Shown here: positions 1-8,863 of the stretch, piece by piece
How positions within the stretch are numbered: the stretch's first letter is position 1
Layout: every line of letters starts with the position of its first letter
Assembly (NCBI GenBank): GCA_020443075.1
Contig: JAGRIU010000069.1
Span: forward strand, 1-60,408
Source: Alphaproteobacteria bacterium
GTDB lineage: Bacteria; Pseudomonadota; Alphaproteobacteria; Micavibrionales; Micavibrionaceae
DNA length: 60,408 nt
Direction of reading: 5' to 3'
Translations under genes and position numbers: made by a program
The notes under the pieces: generated by a model
What the model saw: the letters and a program-made list of their open reading frames with translations, nothing else
The model's database searches: none
What the model was told of the DNA's origin: nothing

Positions 1-146
1 AAACATCTAAGGACTATCAGTTGATGCGGGCGCTGGATCTTTTGAGCGGCTTGTCTTTGTATAAGGACTCGGTTGTGCAAAACCCGAGTGTAGATGCTTC
101 GGCCGAGGCTTCGGATAGTACGGCCAAGACAGGTACGAAGGAGTAG
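1..146 (+). CDS. ctpA: C-terminal end of S41 carboxy-terminal processing protease (partial)
   Basis: Only the last 47 codons are present; the frame opens at base 3 and ends at the TAG at 144-146. The readable part contains a DYQLMRALDLL-like helix, which is typical of the C-terminus of alphaproteobacterial S41 (CtpA/Prc-like) periplasmic proteases, followed by a polar Ser/Ala/Thr-rich tail. The catalytic Ser/Lys region lies outside the window. The next gene starts six bases later on the same strand and belongs to the divergent polysaccharide deacetylase family, followed by rppH; this three-gene order is common in Alphaproteobacteria and supports the call. The identification rests on a short tail plus context. 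Confidence 0.6.
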   Translation, partial: TSKDYQLMRALDLLSGLSLYKDSVVQNPSVDASAEASDSTAKTGTKE

Positions 147-151
147 ACACG

Positions 152-1321
152 TTGCAGGATATCTTCCGGCGGATAGATGAAGTTTTTTCTATCAAAAGCT
201 TTCTTATAGGGCTGGGCGGTGTTGCTGTACTTTATGGATCCGTCTTCGGTTCTTTGGCTTTTTCGTCAAAAACATCTTTGGAGCGATTAGAAAAACAGCT
301 TGCTTCGCATGCCGTGCTTTTGGAGAAGACCGAAGCGCCGCCTGTCTTGTCCTCTCATAGAGAGCCCGCCCACGAGGAGATGGTTTCTCTGGATACGCAT
401 GCGGTACTGGCTGAAGAGGATATGGGCGCGGCCCCTTCTCATGTTGCTGAGGCAACGCTCGGACCGGAAATGTCGATTGGCGATGATTTGCAAGCTCTCC
501 ACCGCGAACATGCCGTTGGCAACGGCCTTCCCGTAGCACCTGTAGACGGTGTCTACGAGAAGACGGCAGCCGGAATTATGCCGATCAAAAATGCCAACGG
601 ACAAACGCCTTTTCTGGTTTATAAAAAGCCCGCGCCATTGAACCGTGACCGGCATAATCTCTCGGTTTTTATTCTGGACTACGGACTTTCGGAGACTATA
701 TCAAAGTCGGCTTTAAAGGCTCTGCCGTCTTCGGTGTCTTTTCTTCTGTCGCCTTATGCGCAAAAACCGCATGACTGGCAGACAGAAGCGCGTGCGGACG
801 GGCATGAGATTTGGCTCGAACTGCCTGTGCAGCGGAGCGCCTTTCCGTATGATGATCCCGGCCCTAAGGGATTATTGGCGGATGTGAGCCTGCCCTATAA
901 TCAGGATCGTTTGGGTTGGCTTTTATCGCGGACAAGTGGCTATGCGGGCGTGGCTTCCTATACCGATATGGCGATCAAGCGCGCCGATTCCATGTTTAGC
1001 AGTTTGTTCGAAGATTTATTTGGGCGGGGGCTCGGTTTTATAGAGCTCAATACGCAAGGTGGTGCTTTTGTAAGGAATATCGCAGAACAACAAGCCGCGC
1101 CCTATGCACAAGCACACATGATATTGAGTGATTTTTCTGCTGCCGGCGAACAGATCCAGCAAATCGAGCGCTATGTTCGCAGCCATTCGCATACGATTGT
1201 TCTGGTGCGGCCGAACGAAGACAATATCGGCATGCTGGAGCATTGGCTGGAAAGTTTACAAGCCAGCGGGATTGTTCTCGTGCCGGTTTCAGCGCCTGCG
1301 TCTTTGTTTGGTTTGGAATAA
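152..1321 (+). CDS. Divergent polysaccharide deacetylase family protein (YibQ/DUF610-like)
   Basis: The 389-aa protein begins at a TTG codon six bases after the preceding stop. Residues about 15-35 form one hydrophobic segment, so the protein is probably anchored in the inner membrane with the rest in the periplasm. Residues about 90-160 are a low-conservation linker. From about residue 170 (FILDYGLSE) to the end it resembles the divergent polysaccharide deacetylase family, with the features WLELPVQ, a GYAGVASY segment and an FIELN strand. That family is a relative of NodB-type deacetylases and is usually encoded between ctpA and rppH, as here. Substrate and activity are unknown; a role in envelope or peptidoglycan maintenance is inferred from the neighbour protease. 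Confidence 0.75.
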   Translation: MQDIFRRIDEVFSIKSFLIGLGGVAVLYGSVFGSLAFSSKTSLERLEKQLASHAVLLEKTEAPPVLSSHREPAHEEMVSLDTHAVLAEEDMGAAPSHVAEATLGPEMSIGDDLQALHREHAVGNGLPVAPVDGVYEKTAAGIMPIKNANGQTPFLVYKKPAPLNRDRHNLSVFILDYGLSETISKSALKALPSSVSFLLSPYAQKPHDWQTEARADGHEIWLELPVQRSAFPYDDPGPKGLLADVSLPYNQDRLGWLLSRTSGYAGVASYTDMAIKRADSMFSSLFEDLFGRGLGFIELNTQGGAFVRNIAEQQAAPYAQAHMILSDFSAAGEQIQQIERYVRSHSHTIVLVRPNEDNIGMLEHWLESLQASGIVLVPVSAPASLFGLE

Positions 1322-1326
1322 ATTTT

Positions 1327-1803
1327 ATGAATATATCTGCCGCCGCCCTACCCTATCGGCCTTGTGCCGGGATTGTGTTGATGAATGCCGATGGATGCGT
1401 CTTTGTCGGCGAGCGCATTGATACGCCCGGGGCCTGGCAGATGCCTCAAGGCGGGATTGATGAAGGGGAAAGCATCGAAGAGGCGGCTTTTCGTGAATTA
1501 ATGGAGGAAACGGGTACGGATAAGGCCGAGATCGTGCATATTCTGGATGAGCCTATTCGTTATGACCTGCCGGAGCCTCTTTTGAAGAGCTTATGGGGCG
1601 GGCAGTTTCGCGGACAGGAACAACGCTGGGTTTATATGCGTTTTACGGGTACGGACGGCGATATCAACCTGAACGTGCATGAGCCGCCGGAATTTTCTGC
1701 GTGGGGCTGGGTGGAGCCTGAAGCAGTCATGGAGCGAATTGTGCCTTTTAAAAGAGAGGTTTATGAGAAGGTCCTTGCCGTTTTAGCCACGCTTGATGTA
1801 TAA
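1327..1803 (+). CDS. rppH: RNA 5'-pyrophosphohydrolase RppH (Nudix)
   Basis: RppH removes pyrophosphate from the 5' end of triphosphorylated transcripts and so starts RNase E-dependent decay in the cytoplasm. The 158-aa product has the standard RppH length. A complete Nudix box (G-x5-E-x7-RELMEETG) spans residues 42-64, preceded by PGAWQMPQGG, and the typical segment with GQEQRWVYMRF follows at about residue 100. I chose the ATG at 1327, six bases after the previous stop; an in-frame extension to 1243 would overlap the deacetylase gene and add residues that RppH lacks. The tight spacing suggests an operon with the two genes upstream. Confidence 0.93.
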   Translation: MNISAAALPYRPCAGIVLMNADGCVFVGERIDTPGAWQMPQGGIDEGESIEEAAFRELMEETGTDKAEIVHILDEPIRYDLPEPLLKSLWGGQFRGQEQRWVYMRFTGTDGDINLNVHEPPEFSAWGWVEPEAVMERIVPFKREVYEKVLAVLATLDV

Positions 1804-1834
1804 ATTTTGAATAATAAAACCGGGAGGATAATAA

Positions 1835-2047
1835 ATGGCTGAGCAAAGCGACCGCGTGAAAGAACTGTATTCATTGGCGGCACGAGAAGTAGAGGTTCAA
1901 ATGCTTATTCTGCAAGGCCGCGGCGTACACTATAACGCGAATGTTTACGGTCTTATGGATGACCTACAAGTAGTAAAGCACTTCGTTATAGGCACCCCCG
2001 AAGAGAATGATTCACAATCTCCCGGCACGCCTGACATTGCAGCCTAA
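1835..2047 (+). CDS. Small hypothetical protein (70 aa)
   Basis: This is a 70-codon frame 31 bases after rppH, with a clear Shine-Dalgarno (GGGAGG) about seven bases before the ATG, which supports real translation. The product is soluble and mostly helical in the first 50 residues ([15 protein letters not shown]) with a polar Pro/Ser tail. I do not recognise the family. Its TAA stop overlaps the TAG stop of tolB on the other strand by three bases, so the two genes converge with no spacer. It is likely co-transcribed with rppH. Confidence 0.6.
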   Translation: MAEQSDRVKELYSLAAREVEVQMLILQGRGVHYNANVYGLMDDLQVVKHFVIGTPEENDSQSPGTPDIAA

Positions 2048-3363
2048 GGATTAAGCGGACTCCATGCCGGGTCCGAGCCGTCTTGCGGGGTTTGCAGCCA
2101 ACGCTCGTTATAGCCTGTGATATCAATCGTATAGATTTTGGCTTGACGCTGCGTGCCGCCGGGACCGACGGGGCGTTCCTTGAAGTATGTCAGAACGCGG
2201 CCGTTGGGCGACCAACTCGGCCCCTCCACATGGTAAGCGTTCGCAATCAGGCGCTCGCCGCTGCCGTCCGGGCGAATAACGCCGATATAGAATTTCCCTT
2301 GATACATGCGGGTGAAGGCAATCAAATCGCCGCGCGGAGACCAGACCGGATTGGCATAGCGGCCTTTGCCGAAGGTGATGCGCTGAACATTCGAACCATC
2401 CGCGCTCATGGTATAAAGCTGCTGTGAGCCGCCGCGGTCGGATTCAAAGACAATCTGGCGACCATCCGGGGCATAGGACGGAGACGTATCAATCGAGGAG
2501 TTCGTTGTAATGCGGCGCGGGGTGCGCGAGCGTAAATCCATTTCATAGATATCGCTGTTGCCGTCTTTGGCCATCGACATGATGACTTTTTGTCCATCGG
2601 GCGAGAAACGCGGGGCGAATGTCATGCCGGGGAAGTTGCCGAGCAGTTCATGGCGGCCGTTATTAATGTCATAAAGATAGACCTGCGGGCCACGATTACC
2701 AAAAGACATATAGGTAATCTGCTGTTTAGTCGGCGAGAAGCGCGGGGTCAGCACCAGATTGCGCCCATCGGTCAGATATTGATGGTTTTGGCCGTCATAA
2801 TCCATGATCGCCAGACGTTTGACGCGTTTTTGCGGCGGACCGGATTCAGAAATATAGACGATGCGGCTGTCGAAATAGCCGTCTTCGCCGGTCAGACGCT
2901 TGTAAATTTCATCGGAAATAATGTGGGCGATGCGGCGCCAGTTATCGGCATTGGTCATATAGGCGGTGCCGATGAGCTGCTTTTGCGAGAATACATCCCA
3001 CAAGCGGAACTCAACGCGTGTGCGGCCATCCGGGTTTTGCGTGACCGCCCCGCTTACTAAAGCTTGCGTACCGATCGCGCGCCATTCGCCAAAACGCGGG
3101 CCGGCATCGTGCATAGAGTTCACATCCTGAACAAAGGAGCGCGGGTCAAGTGGTTTAAACAGGCCGGAGCCTTCCAGATCGGCGGCGATGACCTGCGGGA
3201 TTTTTGTGGCAAAATCTCTGTTTTGCGGTGTAATAGCGTGGAAGCTGGACACCGCGATAGGCATGGGCTCGACTGTTCCGCGTTTTAGATCAACGTGTAA
3301 TTCCTCCGCGTGCGCGACATGAGGGAGAATCATCAGAAGCAAAAGAAGAGCCAGTTTTTTCAT
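2044..3363 (-). CDS. tolB: Tol-Pal system protein TolB
   Basis: TolB is the periplasmic beta-propeller of the Tol-Pal envelope complex; it shuttles between TolA and the lipoprotein Pal and is needed for outer-membrane constriction at division. The 439-aa product has a signal peptide (Lys-Lys, Leu-rich core, cut after AHA at about residue 19), an N-terminal alpha/beta domain to about residue 165, then repeated propeller blades with [20 protein letters not shown] and SPRGDLIAF signatures. It lies 29 bases downstream of tolA in the expected order. Unusually, no pal follows: the next gene downstream is convergent. Confidence 0.95.
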   Translation of the reverse strand: MKKLALLLLLMILPHVAHAEELHVDLKRGTVEPMPIAVSSFHAITPQNRDFATKIPQVIAADLEGSGLFKPLDPRSFVQDVNSMHDAGPRFGEWRAIGTQALVSGAVTQNPDGRTRVEFRLWDVFSQKQLIGTAYMTNADNWRRIAHIISDEIYKRLTGEDGYFDSRIVYISESGPPQKRVKRLAIMDYDGQNHQYLTDGRNLVLTPRFSPTKQQITYMSFGNRGPQVYLYDINNGRHELLGNFPGMTFAPRFSPDGQKVIMSMAKDGNSDIYEMDLRSRTPRRITTNSSIDTSPSYAPDGRQIVFESDRGGSQQLYTMSADGSNVQRITFGKGRYANPVWSPRGDLIAFTRMYQGKFYIGVIRPDGSGERLIANAYHVEGPSWSPNGRVLTYFKERPVGPGGTQRQAKIYTIDITGYNERWLQTPQDGSDPAWSPLNP

Positions 3364-3392
3364 CGTTTTCGCCTTTTGGTTACAAAATTCGG

Positions 3393-4283
3393 TTACCGGA
3401 GCATATCACTGGGATCGAAATTAATCACGATGGTTTTCCATTGATCATATTTTTCCAGTGGAAGTTTTAGAGGCTGACAACGCTGATTGCGTAAAGCTCT
3501 TAGCGCAGAATCGGCCGCCGCGCGGAAAGACGGATCACGGCCGTAACGGCCCTGATCGAGCACGTTTGCACTTTTCACACTCGCGTCACGATTCATAATG
3601 ACCCTGACTTCAACAGCCAGGTTTTCTGCGTATTTTGCTCCTGATGGCACAATCCAACACGGTTCAATCTGATGCTTGAACGCGTCAAGTTCGCTGATGG
3701 TCAGTTTGTCGGCCAGATTGGCAATTTGTCCTGTTGTTGTCGGCTCTTCTAGCGGTTGTTCTTCTGTTTTTTCTGAGGTTTCCGCAGCATCGGGCGTTAA
3801 GTTTTTGAGCAGGCTTTGAAAATCCTTTTTGGGTTCTTCTTTGGGTTTTACCGGTGCGGGCGGTTTGGGTTTGGGCTTGCTCACAGCTTTTTGCACAGGC
3901 TTGGGCGGCGGCACAGGCTCCGGCTCTTCTTTAGGTTTCTCTTTCACAGGCTCAGGCGGTTTGGGCGTTGTCAGATCGGGCGGTGCTTCGGCCGTGTTTT
4001 TAGGCGGCGACGGCGGGGCCTCCGGCGGTTTCGGTGCTTCGATTTCTTTGGGTTTTTCTTCTTTGACAGGAGGGGCGCGTTTATTGGTTTGCGTGAGTTC
4101 GTCAATGGTGACGAGTTCAACGCTGACGGGGTTCACGATCACAGGTTCTTTGACCAGATAAGGCAGACCGACGGCTGTCATTAAAAGGATAAGCGCATGA
4201 AACAGCACAGAGACCACGAGAGGGCCTCTCATGGAATAGTTCGCTTCGCCTCCTGCGAACGGGTATCTGAGCGTGGCATTCAT
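3393..4283 (-). CDS. tolA: TolA-type energy-transducing envelope protein
   Basis: TolA links the proton-driven TolQ-TolR motor in the inner membrane to TolB/Pal at the outer membrane. The 296-aa protein has a short cytoplasmic start, one transmembrane helix at about residues 22-42, then a long Pro/Lys/Glu-rich spacer (about residues 65-155), and a C-terminal globular domain from about residue 190 ending in [13 protein letters not shown], with a TolA/TonB-C-like fold. The spacer is Pro-Lys rich rather than the Ala-rich helix of enterobacterial TolA, as is usual in Alphaproteobacteria. It sits between tolR (24 bases upstream) and tolB. Confidence 0.88.
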   Translation of the reverse strand: MNATLRYPFAGGEANYSMRGPLVVSVLFHALILLMTAVGLPYLVKEPVIVNPVSVELVTIDELTQTNKRAPPVKEEKPKEIEAPKPPEAPPSPPKNTAEAPPDLTTPKPPEPVKEKPKEEPEPVPPPKPVQKAVSKPKPKPPAPVKPKEEPKKDFQSLLKNLTPDAAETSEKTEEQPLEEPTTTGQIANLADKLTISELDAFKHQIEPCWIVPSGAKYAENLAVEVRVIMNRDASVKSANVLDQGRYGRDPSFRAAADSALRALRNQRCQPLKLPLEKYDQWKTIVINFDPSDMLR

Positions 4284-4307
4284 AGGCTTATGAAGTCCGT
4301 TTGTCGT

Positions 4308-4754
4308 TTATTTATGCTCCGAGATCAGAGCGACTTTGGTGAAACCAGCGCCGTTAACCGCGCCGATAATTTTCATGATGCGGCCATATTGCAGAGCCGA
4401 ATCACCGCGAATATATATACGCCGATCATCGCTGCTTCCTTCGGTCATGGCTTTGAGTTGCTGGAGCAGGACGTCTTCGTTCTTGATTTCCTGATCGCCG
4501 ATATAGATTTTGCCATCTTTGGCCAGTGTGATTTCGATCGGTTTATTGTCTTCGTCGCTAATGGCTTTGGCATCGGATTTCGGCAAGTCCACAGGCACAC
4601 CGGAGGTTAAGAGCGGTGCGGCGACCATAAAAACGATCAACAGCACCAGCATCACATCAACCATCGGTGTAACGTTGATTTCCGCCATCGGCCGGAACGT
4701 TCCGCCTGTGCGGCGGCCCCGGCTGCGGGTTTTTGTGCTTAAAGTCGCGCCCAT
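4308..4754 (-). CDS. tolR: Biopolymer transport protein TolR (ExbD family)
   Basis: TolR is the peptidoglycan-binding partner of TolQ in the proton-driven motor. The 148-aa protein has one N-terminal transmembrane helix containing the family motif NVTPMVDVMLVLLIVFMV; Asp33 is the conserved membrane-embedded carboxylate that carries protons. The rest is a periplasmic ExbD/TolR domain with GVPVDLPKS, KPIEITLAKDG and the end region FTKVALISE. In most relatives tolR directly follows or overlaps tolQ, but here 195 bases containing an inverted-repeat element separate them (see 4792-4944). Confidence 0.95.
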   Translation of the reverse strand: MGATLSTKTRSRGRRTGGTFRPMAEINVTPMVDVMLVLLIVFMVAAPLLTSGVPVDLPKSDAKAISDEDNKPIEITLAKDGKIYIGDQEIKNEDVLLQQLKAMTEGSSDDRRIYIRGDSALQYGRIMKIIGAVNGAGFTKVALISEHK

Positions 4755-4791
4755 GTTTTAGCCTTTTCTATAACAAAACCGTGGACTCATA

Positions 4792-4944
4792 TTAAACCGC
4801 GAAGACGCCAAGACGCCAAGCGTTTTCGTTTTAACAATTCTAAAAAGACTCATAAAAAAACCTTTTGTTTTGTTGACGGATATTTATTGCCTGCGGCGCT
4901 CCGGCTCTTAAAGTCCCTTCGCGCCTTCACGTCTTTGCGGTTAA
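4792..4944. repeat. Short inverted-repeat element between tolQ and tolR
   Basis: The left end (4792-4820) reads TTAAACCGCGAAGACGCC followed by a second AAGACGCCAAG copy. The right end (4915-4944) is an imperfect reverse complement of it (read on the minus strand: TTAACCGCAAAGACG, then TGAAGGCGCGAAGGG). The element is about 153 bp with ends of roughly 28 bases, and the core has no convincing gene. Similar ends occur at 7190-7219, 59866-59894 and 60211-60240. This looks like a small non-autonomous or palindromic intergenic repeat; its mechanism of spread is unknown. Confidence 0.7.
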
Positions 4945-4949
4945 AAAAA

Positions 4950-5711
4950 TCAAGCCGCTTTTTTGCCGCCTTTGCCGCCGTGTTCCTGTGCGTCCAGATG
5001 GCGGGAAAGAATGGCGGAGAATTCATCGGCGAAGGCCTCCAGGCGGTCGGCGTAGCGGTTGAGGCCGCTGGAAAACACGTTATAGGACACAGCGGCGGGA
5101 ATCGCGGCAACAAGCCCTAAAGCCGTGGCAAAAAGCGCTTCGGCGATCCCTGGGGCGACGACGGCCAGCGAGGTGTTGTTGGTGGCGGCAATCGAGGAAA
5201 ACGAGTTCATAATCCCCCAGACCGTACCGAACAGACCGATAAACGGTGCGGTCGAGCCAACAGAGGCCAAAAACGTCATGCCGCGTTCCAAAGCATTCAT
5301 TTCGCGGCTGATGGCGACATTCATCGCGCGTTCAACGCGTTGACGCAGGCTGGCCTGCAGGCTTTCCTTGAGCGGCATGCCACCGGCCACGCCGGCCTGC
5401 CATTCCTCCATGCCGGCCGCGAAAGTGGAGAGCATCGGGTCTTGTTTGGAGTTTTTTACCCGCGCGTAGATTTTATCGAGCGGTTCGCCAGACCAAAACG
5501 AGTCTTCGAATATATTGGCTTTCCGGTTCAGTTTTTTCAGTGTCGAGCGTTTGCCGAAAATAATTGACCAGCTCCAGAGCGAGGCCAGCAGCAGCATAAT
5601 CATCACGGCCTTGACGATGATATCGGCCTGCATGAACAGGCCCCACATGCTCAAATCGTGGGCGTAGCTTCCAAGGTCTATGGTTTCAATGGCATTCGAC
5701 GCGTCGGGCAT
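4950..5711 (-). CDS. tolQ: Tol-Pal motor protein TolQ (ExbB/MotA family)
   Basis: TolQ forms the pentameric proton channel that encloses the TolR helices. The 253-aa product shows the expected three membrane helices: about residues 27-50 (IIVKAVMIMLLLASLW), and two near residues 150-172 and 190-212, with the family motifs STAPFIGLFGTVWGIM and APGIAEALFATALGL. The C-terminus is a Gly/Lys-rich tail; its stop codon lies five bases from the repeat element that separates it from tolR. ybgC lies 12 bases upstream, as in the canonical ybgC-tolQRAB order. Confidence 0.96.
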   Translation of the reverse strand: MPDASNAIETIDLGSYAHDLSMWGLFMQADIIVKAVMIMLLLASLWSWSIIFGKRSTLKKLNRKANIFEDSFWSGEPLDKIYARVKNSKQDPMLSTFAAGMEEWQAGVAGGMPLKESLQASLRQRVERAMNVAISREMNALERGMTFLASVGSTAPFIGLFGTVWGIMNSFSSIAATNNTSLAVVAPGIAEALFATALGLVAAIPAAVSYNVFSSGLNRYADRLEAFADEFSAILSRHLDAQEHGGKGGKKAA

Positions 5712-5723
5712 TTTCTCTCACTC

Positions 5724-6140
5724 TTATGTTTCGACTTCTATAAATTTTTCGAATTCTAGCTTGATTCTCTCCGGCAAGCGTACAGGTTTTATAGTCTTTG
5801 CATCAACTGTGACGAGGGCCACACGCATTTCAGAAATCTTTTCGTCATCCCGCCAGGCTGTCTGGCGCATGATGAAGCTGGAGTTTTTGATGGCTTCAAT
5901 CGCTGTGTCCTGACGCAGGAAATCGTCTAAAAATGCGGGTTTATGGTATTCAATATCGATATGTTTAACGACGAAGAGTATCCCCTCTTCCTGCGTTAGC
6001 TGGCTGTTTTCGTGGCCCAGACTGCGCAGAAATTCCGTGCGGCCGCGCTCACCGAATTTGAGGTAGCTGGCGTGATAGACCACGCCGCCCGCGTCGGTGT
6101 CTTCGTAATAAATGCGGATGTCGATAGAGTGATGGGTCAT
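5724..6140 (-). CDS. ybgC: Tol-Pal associated acyl-CoA thioesterase YbgC
   Basis: This is a 138-aa single hot-dog domain thioesterase of the YbgC/4-hydroxybenzoyl-CoA family, which hydrolyses short or medium acyl-CoA thioesters and is associated with phospholipid metabolism near the Tol complex. The signature [19 protein letters not shown] is at residues 11-29, with Asp16 as the likely catalytic residue, followed by the ERGRTEFLR helix. Its ATG overlaps the TGA of ruvB (ATGA, four bases), so it is translationally coupled to ruvB and heads the tol genes. Confidence 0.94.
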   Translation of the reverse strand: MTHHSIDIRIYYEDTDAGGVVYHASYLKFGERGRTEFLRSLGHENSQLTQEEGILFVVKHIDIEYHKPAFLDDFLRQDTAIEAIKNSSFIMRQTAWRDDEKISEMRVALVTVDAKTIKPVRLPERIKLEFEKFIEVET

Positions 6141-7189
6141 TCTTCGTCTGCCAGCAGGTCCATTTGTGCCAAAGGCTTTTGCGGTTTTACGCCCAAATAT
6201 TCAAAACCCTTCGCGGACAGACAACGCCCGCGGGGGGTGCGTTGCACCAGTCCACGCTGGATCAAATACGGTTCAATCACGTCTTCTATCATATCGCGTT
6301 GTTCGGATAAAGCCGCGGCCAGCGTATCTACGCCGACGGGACCGCCGCCGTAATTTTCGGCGATGCAGGAAAGATAACGCCGGTCCATGCTGTCCAGTCC
6401 CGAGGCATCCACATCAAGGCGCAGGAGCGCTTGATCGGCGATATGTTTGGTGACTTCCGTGCCTTGATCGGCATGGGCAAAATCGCGTACGCGGCGGGTC
6501 AGGCGTCCGGCGATGCGCGGCGTCCCACGGGAACGGCGAGCGATTTCCAAAGCCCCGTCCTTATGCAGTGGTATATCTAGCAGGCGCGCGCTACGCTCGA
6601 CGATCAGACAAAGTTCTTCGGCGCTATAGAATTCCAGTCTGAGCGGGATGCCGAAGCGATCGCGCAAAGGGTTGGTGAGCAGGCCGGAGCGCGTTGTTGC
6701 GCCGACGAGTGTGAAGGGCGGCAGGTCGATCTGCACTGAGCGCGCGGCAGGGCCTTCGCCTATGATGAGGTCGAGCTTTCGGTCCTCCATGGCGGGGTAG
6801 AGAATTTCCTCGACCGCCGGATTGAGACGGTGAATTTCGTCGATAAACAGCACGTCATGGGGCTGGAGGTTGGTCAGGATCGCCGCCAGATCACCGGATT
6901 TGGCAATAACAGGACCGGAAGTGGCGCGGAAACCGACGCCGAGCTCCTTGGCTATAATCTGTGCCAGTGTGGTTTTGCCCAAACCCGGCGGGCCGAAGAG
7001 CAGCACATGATCCATCGCATCGCCGCGGCTGCGTGCGGCTTCTATAAAGACTTTCAGGTTTTCGCGCAGGGGTTTTTGGCCGATAAACTCATTCAGAGAG
7101 AGCGGACGCAGTGCGCCATCGGCATCGTCTGAGCGTTGCTCACGTTCTAATTCAGGGTTTTTGGGAATCGGCTGGGTCATGGCTATCAT
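6137..7189 (-). CDS. ruvB: Holliday junction branch migration helicase RuvB
   Basis: RuvB is the hexameric AAA+ motor that drives Holliday junction migration together with RuvA. The 350-aa product has a Walker A motif GPPGLGKTT (residues 66-74), a Walker B motif (VLFIDEIH), sensor 1 (GATTRSG), an arginine finger region (RDRFG) and the C-terminal winged helix (QRTPRGR). Its N-terminus is MIAMTQPIP; the ATG encoding residue 4 (MTQ) is an alternative start. RuvA is normally immediately upstream, but here a 141-aa unrelated gene and a repeat lie between them, so ruvB may need its own promoter. Confidence 0.97.
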   Translation of the reverse strand: MIAMTQPIPKNPELEREQRSDDADGALRPLSLNEFIGQKPLRENLKVFIEAARSRGDAMDHVLLFGPPGLGKTTLAQIIAKELGVGFRATSGPVIAKSGDLAAILTNLQPHDVLFIDEIHRLNPAVEEILYPAMEDRKLDLIIGEGPAARSVQIDLPPFTLVGATTRSGLLTNPLRDRFGIPLRLEFYSAEELCLIVERSARLLDIPLHKDGALEIARRSRGTPRIAGRLTRRVRDFAHADQGTEVTKHIADQALLRLDVDASGLDSMDRRYLSCIAENYGGGPVGVDTLAAALSEQRDMIEDVIEPYLIQRGLVQRTPRGRCLSAKGFEYLGVKPQKPLAQMDLLADEE

Positions 7190-7219
7190 TTAAACACCAA
7201 GACACCAAGACACCAAGGG
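7190..7219. repeat. Single end of the inverted-repeat family, beside ruvB
   Basis: Starting at the ruvB start codon is TTAAACACCAAG followed by two further ACACCAAG units (9-base period) and GGGC. It matches the left end of the 4792-4944 element (TTAAACCGCGAAGACGCC...) in layout and most positions. I see no matching inverted copy on the other side of the adjacent 141-aa gene, so this is a solitary or decayed end. Confidence 0.55.
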
Positions 7220-7223
7220 CTTT

Positions 7224-7649
7224 TTAGCGGTGTGGCCCTTCAATAGCCTCGTAAATAGCGGCCCTTTGTTCTGTTGTAATATAGAGAGAACTGACCGTTT
7301 TAACAAAAGGTTGCCTTGCAAGGTCTTCCAAATCACCCGGATACATCATAATCGAAAAATTAATATTCGGCGAGCCTTCAAGTGGACTGCGTAGGATCTT
7401 GCTACTGATCGACATATCGCGATCCTTAATATACTTCTGGAGCCGCGGCAAATCTCTTTCGTTTATATAAACTCTGAATTGCTCTTGCTCATCAAGACGT
7501 TCCAGCCCCAGAGCAACATAATTGTCTGTATCGGCCAATTCTTCTTGGATATCTTCCAGATCACCTTTGACCCAAGGTGGGACAAGATATTCAACTCCAT
7601 CTCTACCGGTCATCCGGCGGAATTCACCCTTCAACAAACCATTTTTCAT
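7224..7649 (-). CDS. Hypothetical protein inserted between ruvA and ruvB
   Basis: This 141-aa soluble protein has no signal peptide or membrane helix. The sequence is rich in charged residues, with a mixed alpha/beta look (YVALGLERLDEQEQFRVYINERD, then LYITTEQRAAIYEAIEG near the end). I do not recognise a family. It sits on the same strand as ruvA and ruvB, 62 bases after ruvA and 34 before ruvB, and interrupts an otherwise highly conserved ruvC-ruvA-ruvB order. Its ATG is preceded by the purine-rich stretch GAGGTGTTGCA on the minus strand. The repeat at its 3' side suggests a recent acquisition. Confidence 0.65.
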   Translation of the reverse strand: MKNGLLKGEFRRMTGRDGVEYLVPPWVKGDLEDIQEELADTDNYVALGLERLDEQEQFRVYINERDLPRLQKYIKDRDMSISSKILRSPLEGSPNINFSIMMYPGDLEDLARQPFVKTVSSLYITTEQRAAIYEAIEGPHR

Positions 7650-7711
7650 TGCAACACCTCAAAACAATACGGAAAACAGAAGGTAGCAAGAAAAAGTATT
7701 AATCGCAAGTT

Positions 7712-8329
7712 TTAGCTACTCAATTCCTTCAGAGCTTCGCGGATGAGGTCTTGCAGGTTATCGTTAGCTCTTTGTTTGGCCTGCATGACGGCCGAGTAAG
7801 CATCGGCGCGGCCATAACCCAGATTTATGAGAGCGGAGACAGCGTCTTGTTCCATGCCCGGATCGGCGGATTGATTAGCAGATGCGGACGGCATTTTTGT
7901 GCCTGTAGTCTGCGGCCCTAAATCGATTTTGGCCGCCTTCTCTTTTAGCTCGCTCAAGATGCGGGTGGCGAGTTTAGGCCCGACGCCGTCGGCTTGCGTT
8001 AAAGCGGCTTTGTCCTGTGCGGCGATCACAACGCTCAGGCGCTCGGCCGGACAGACGGCTAAAATCGCCAGTGCGGCTTTGGCCCCGACCCCTTGGACGG
8101 ATGTGAGAAGGCGGAACCAGCTTTGCTCGGCGGCATCCGCAAATCCATAGAGCGTAATAGCGTCCTCGCGGACATGGGTATCAATCAAAAGGCTGGCCTG
8201 ATCGCCTTTCTGGCCGATTGAGGACAGCGTGCGGTTCGAGGCGTGGACGAGGTAGCCGACACCGCTGACATCGAGAATAAGGTAATTCGCGTCGAAAGAA
8301 TCAATAATACCGGAGAGTTTACCTATCAT
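7712..8329 (-). CDS. ruvA: Holliday junction DNA helicase subunit RuvA
   Basis: RuvA binds the four-way junction as a tetramer and loads RuvB. The 205-aa product has the N-terminal OB-fold (MIGKLSGIIDS, GVGYLVHA, THVREDAITLYGF), the helix-hairpin-helix region (VQGVGAKAALAIL and GVGPKLATRIL) and a C-terminal RuvB-binding three-helix domain (DAVSALINLGYGRADAYSAV). The ATG overlaps the ruvC TGA by four bases, so the two are translationally coupled. Confidence 0.96.
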   Translation of the reverse strand: MIGKLSGIIDSFDANYLILDVSGVGYLVHASNRTLSSIGQKGDQASLLIDTHVREDAITLYGFADAAEQSWFRLLTSVQGVGAKAALAILAVCPAERLSVVIAAQDKAALTQADGVGPKLATRILSELKEKAAKIDLGPQTTGTKMPSASANQSADPGMEQDAVSALINLGYGRADAYSAVMQAKQRANDNLQDLIREALKELSS

Positions 8330-8814
8330 GCGCTTATTCTAGACCGATTCGCCGCGTGATGGGCATGAGTAATTGCCACAGCCAGTGCGTCGGCCTCGTC
8401 TTCGCTTATCACACCGCTGGCGGGCAGCAAGGTTTTGATCATCATGCCCATTTGTTGTTTGGCGGCATGGCCGGAGCCGACGATGGATTTTTTGACCTTG
8501 TTGGCTGAATATTCCGCGACCTCGAGATTATAGAGCGCTGGAACGGCCAGCAGCGCTCCTCGTGCCTGCCCCAGTTTTAGCGCCGAGGCCGGATTGCGGT
8601 TAACGAAGGTTTCTTCCATAGCTGCGCTTTGAGGTTTATAGGCCTCTATAACCTGCGCCAACCCGCGATGCAGGCTTGCCAGCCGCTCGGCCAGAGACGC
8701 TGCCGGATTGGTTTTGATCAGACCGCTGGCGATAAATTTCAGCGCGCAGCCTTTGCTTTCTATGATGCCCCACCCGGTTTTTTGCAAACCTGGATCTATG
8801 CCTAGAATTAACAT
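8326..8814 (-). CDS. ruvC: Holliday junction endonuclease RuvC
   Basis: RuvC is the dimeric resolvase that cuts Holliday junctions. The 162-aa protein has the RNase H-like active-site acidic residues: Asp7 in ILGIDPG, the Glu pair at 67-68 in AMEETF, and Asp residues in EDEADALAVAITH near 140. Other family marks are NRNPASALKLGQARG and YSANKVKKSIVGSGHA. It is the first gene of the ruvC-ruvA pair and lies 49 bases downstream of mscS on the same strand. Length is slightly below the usual 170. Confidence 0.96.
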   Translation of the reverse strand: MLILGIDPGLQKTGWGIIESKGCALKFIASGLIKTNPAASLAERLASLHRGLAQVIEAYKPQSAAMEETFVNRNPASALKLGQARGALLAVPALYNLEVAEYSANKVKKSIVGSGHAAKQQMGMMIKTLLPASGVISEDEADALAVAITHAHHAANRSRISA

Positions 8815-8863
8815 GTTTCAAGCATAACGCCGCTTTAAGAACAAATCAAGAACGAATATTAAT

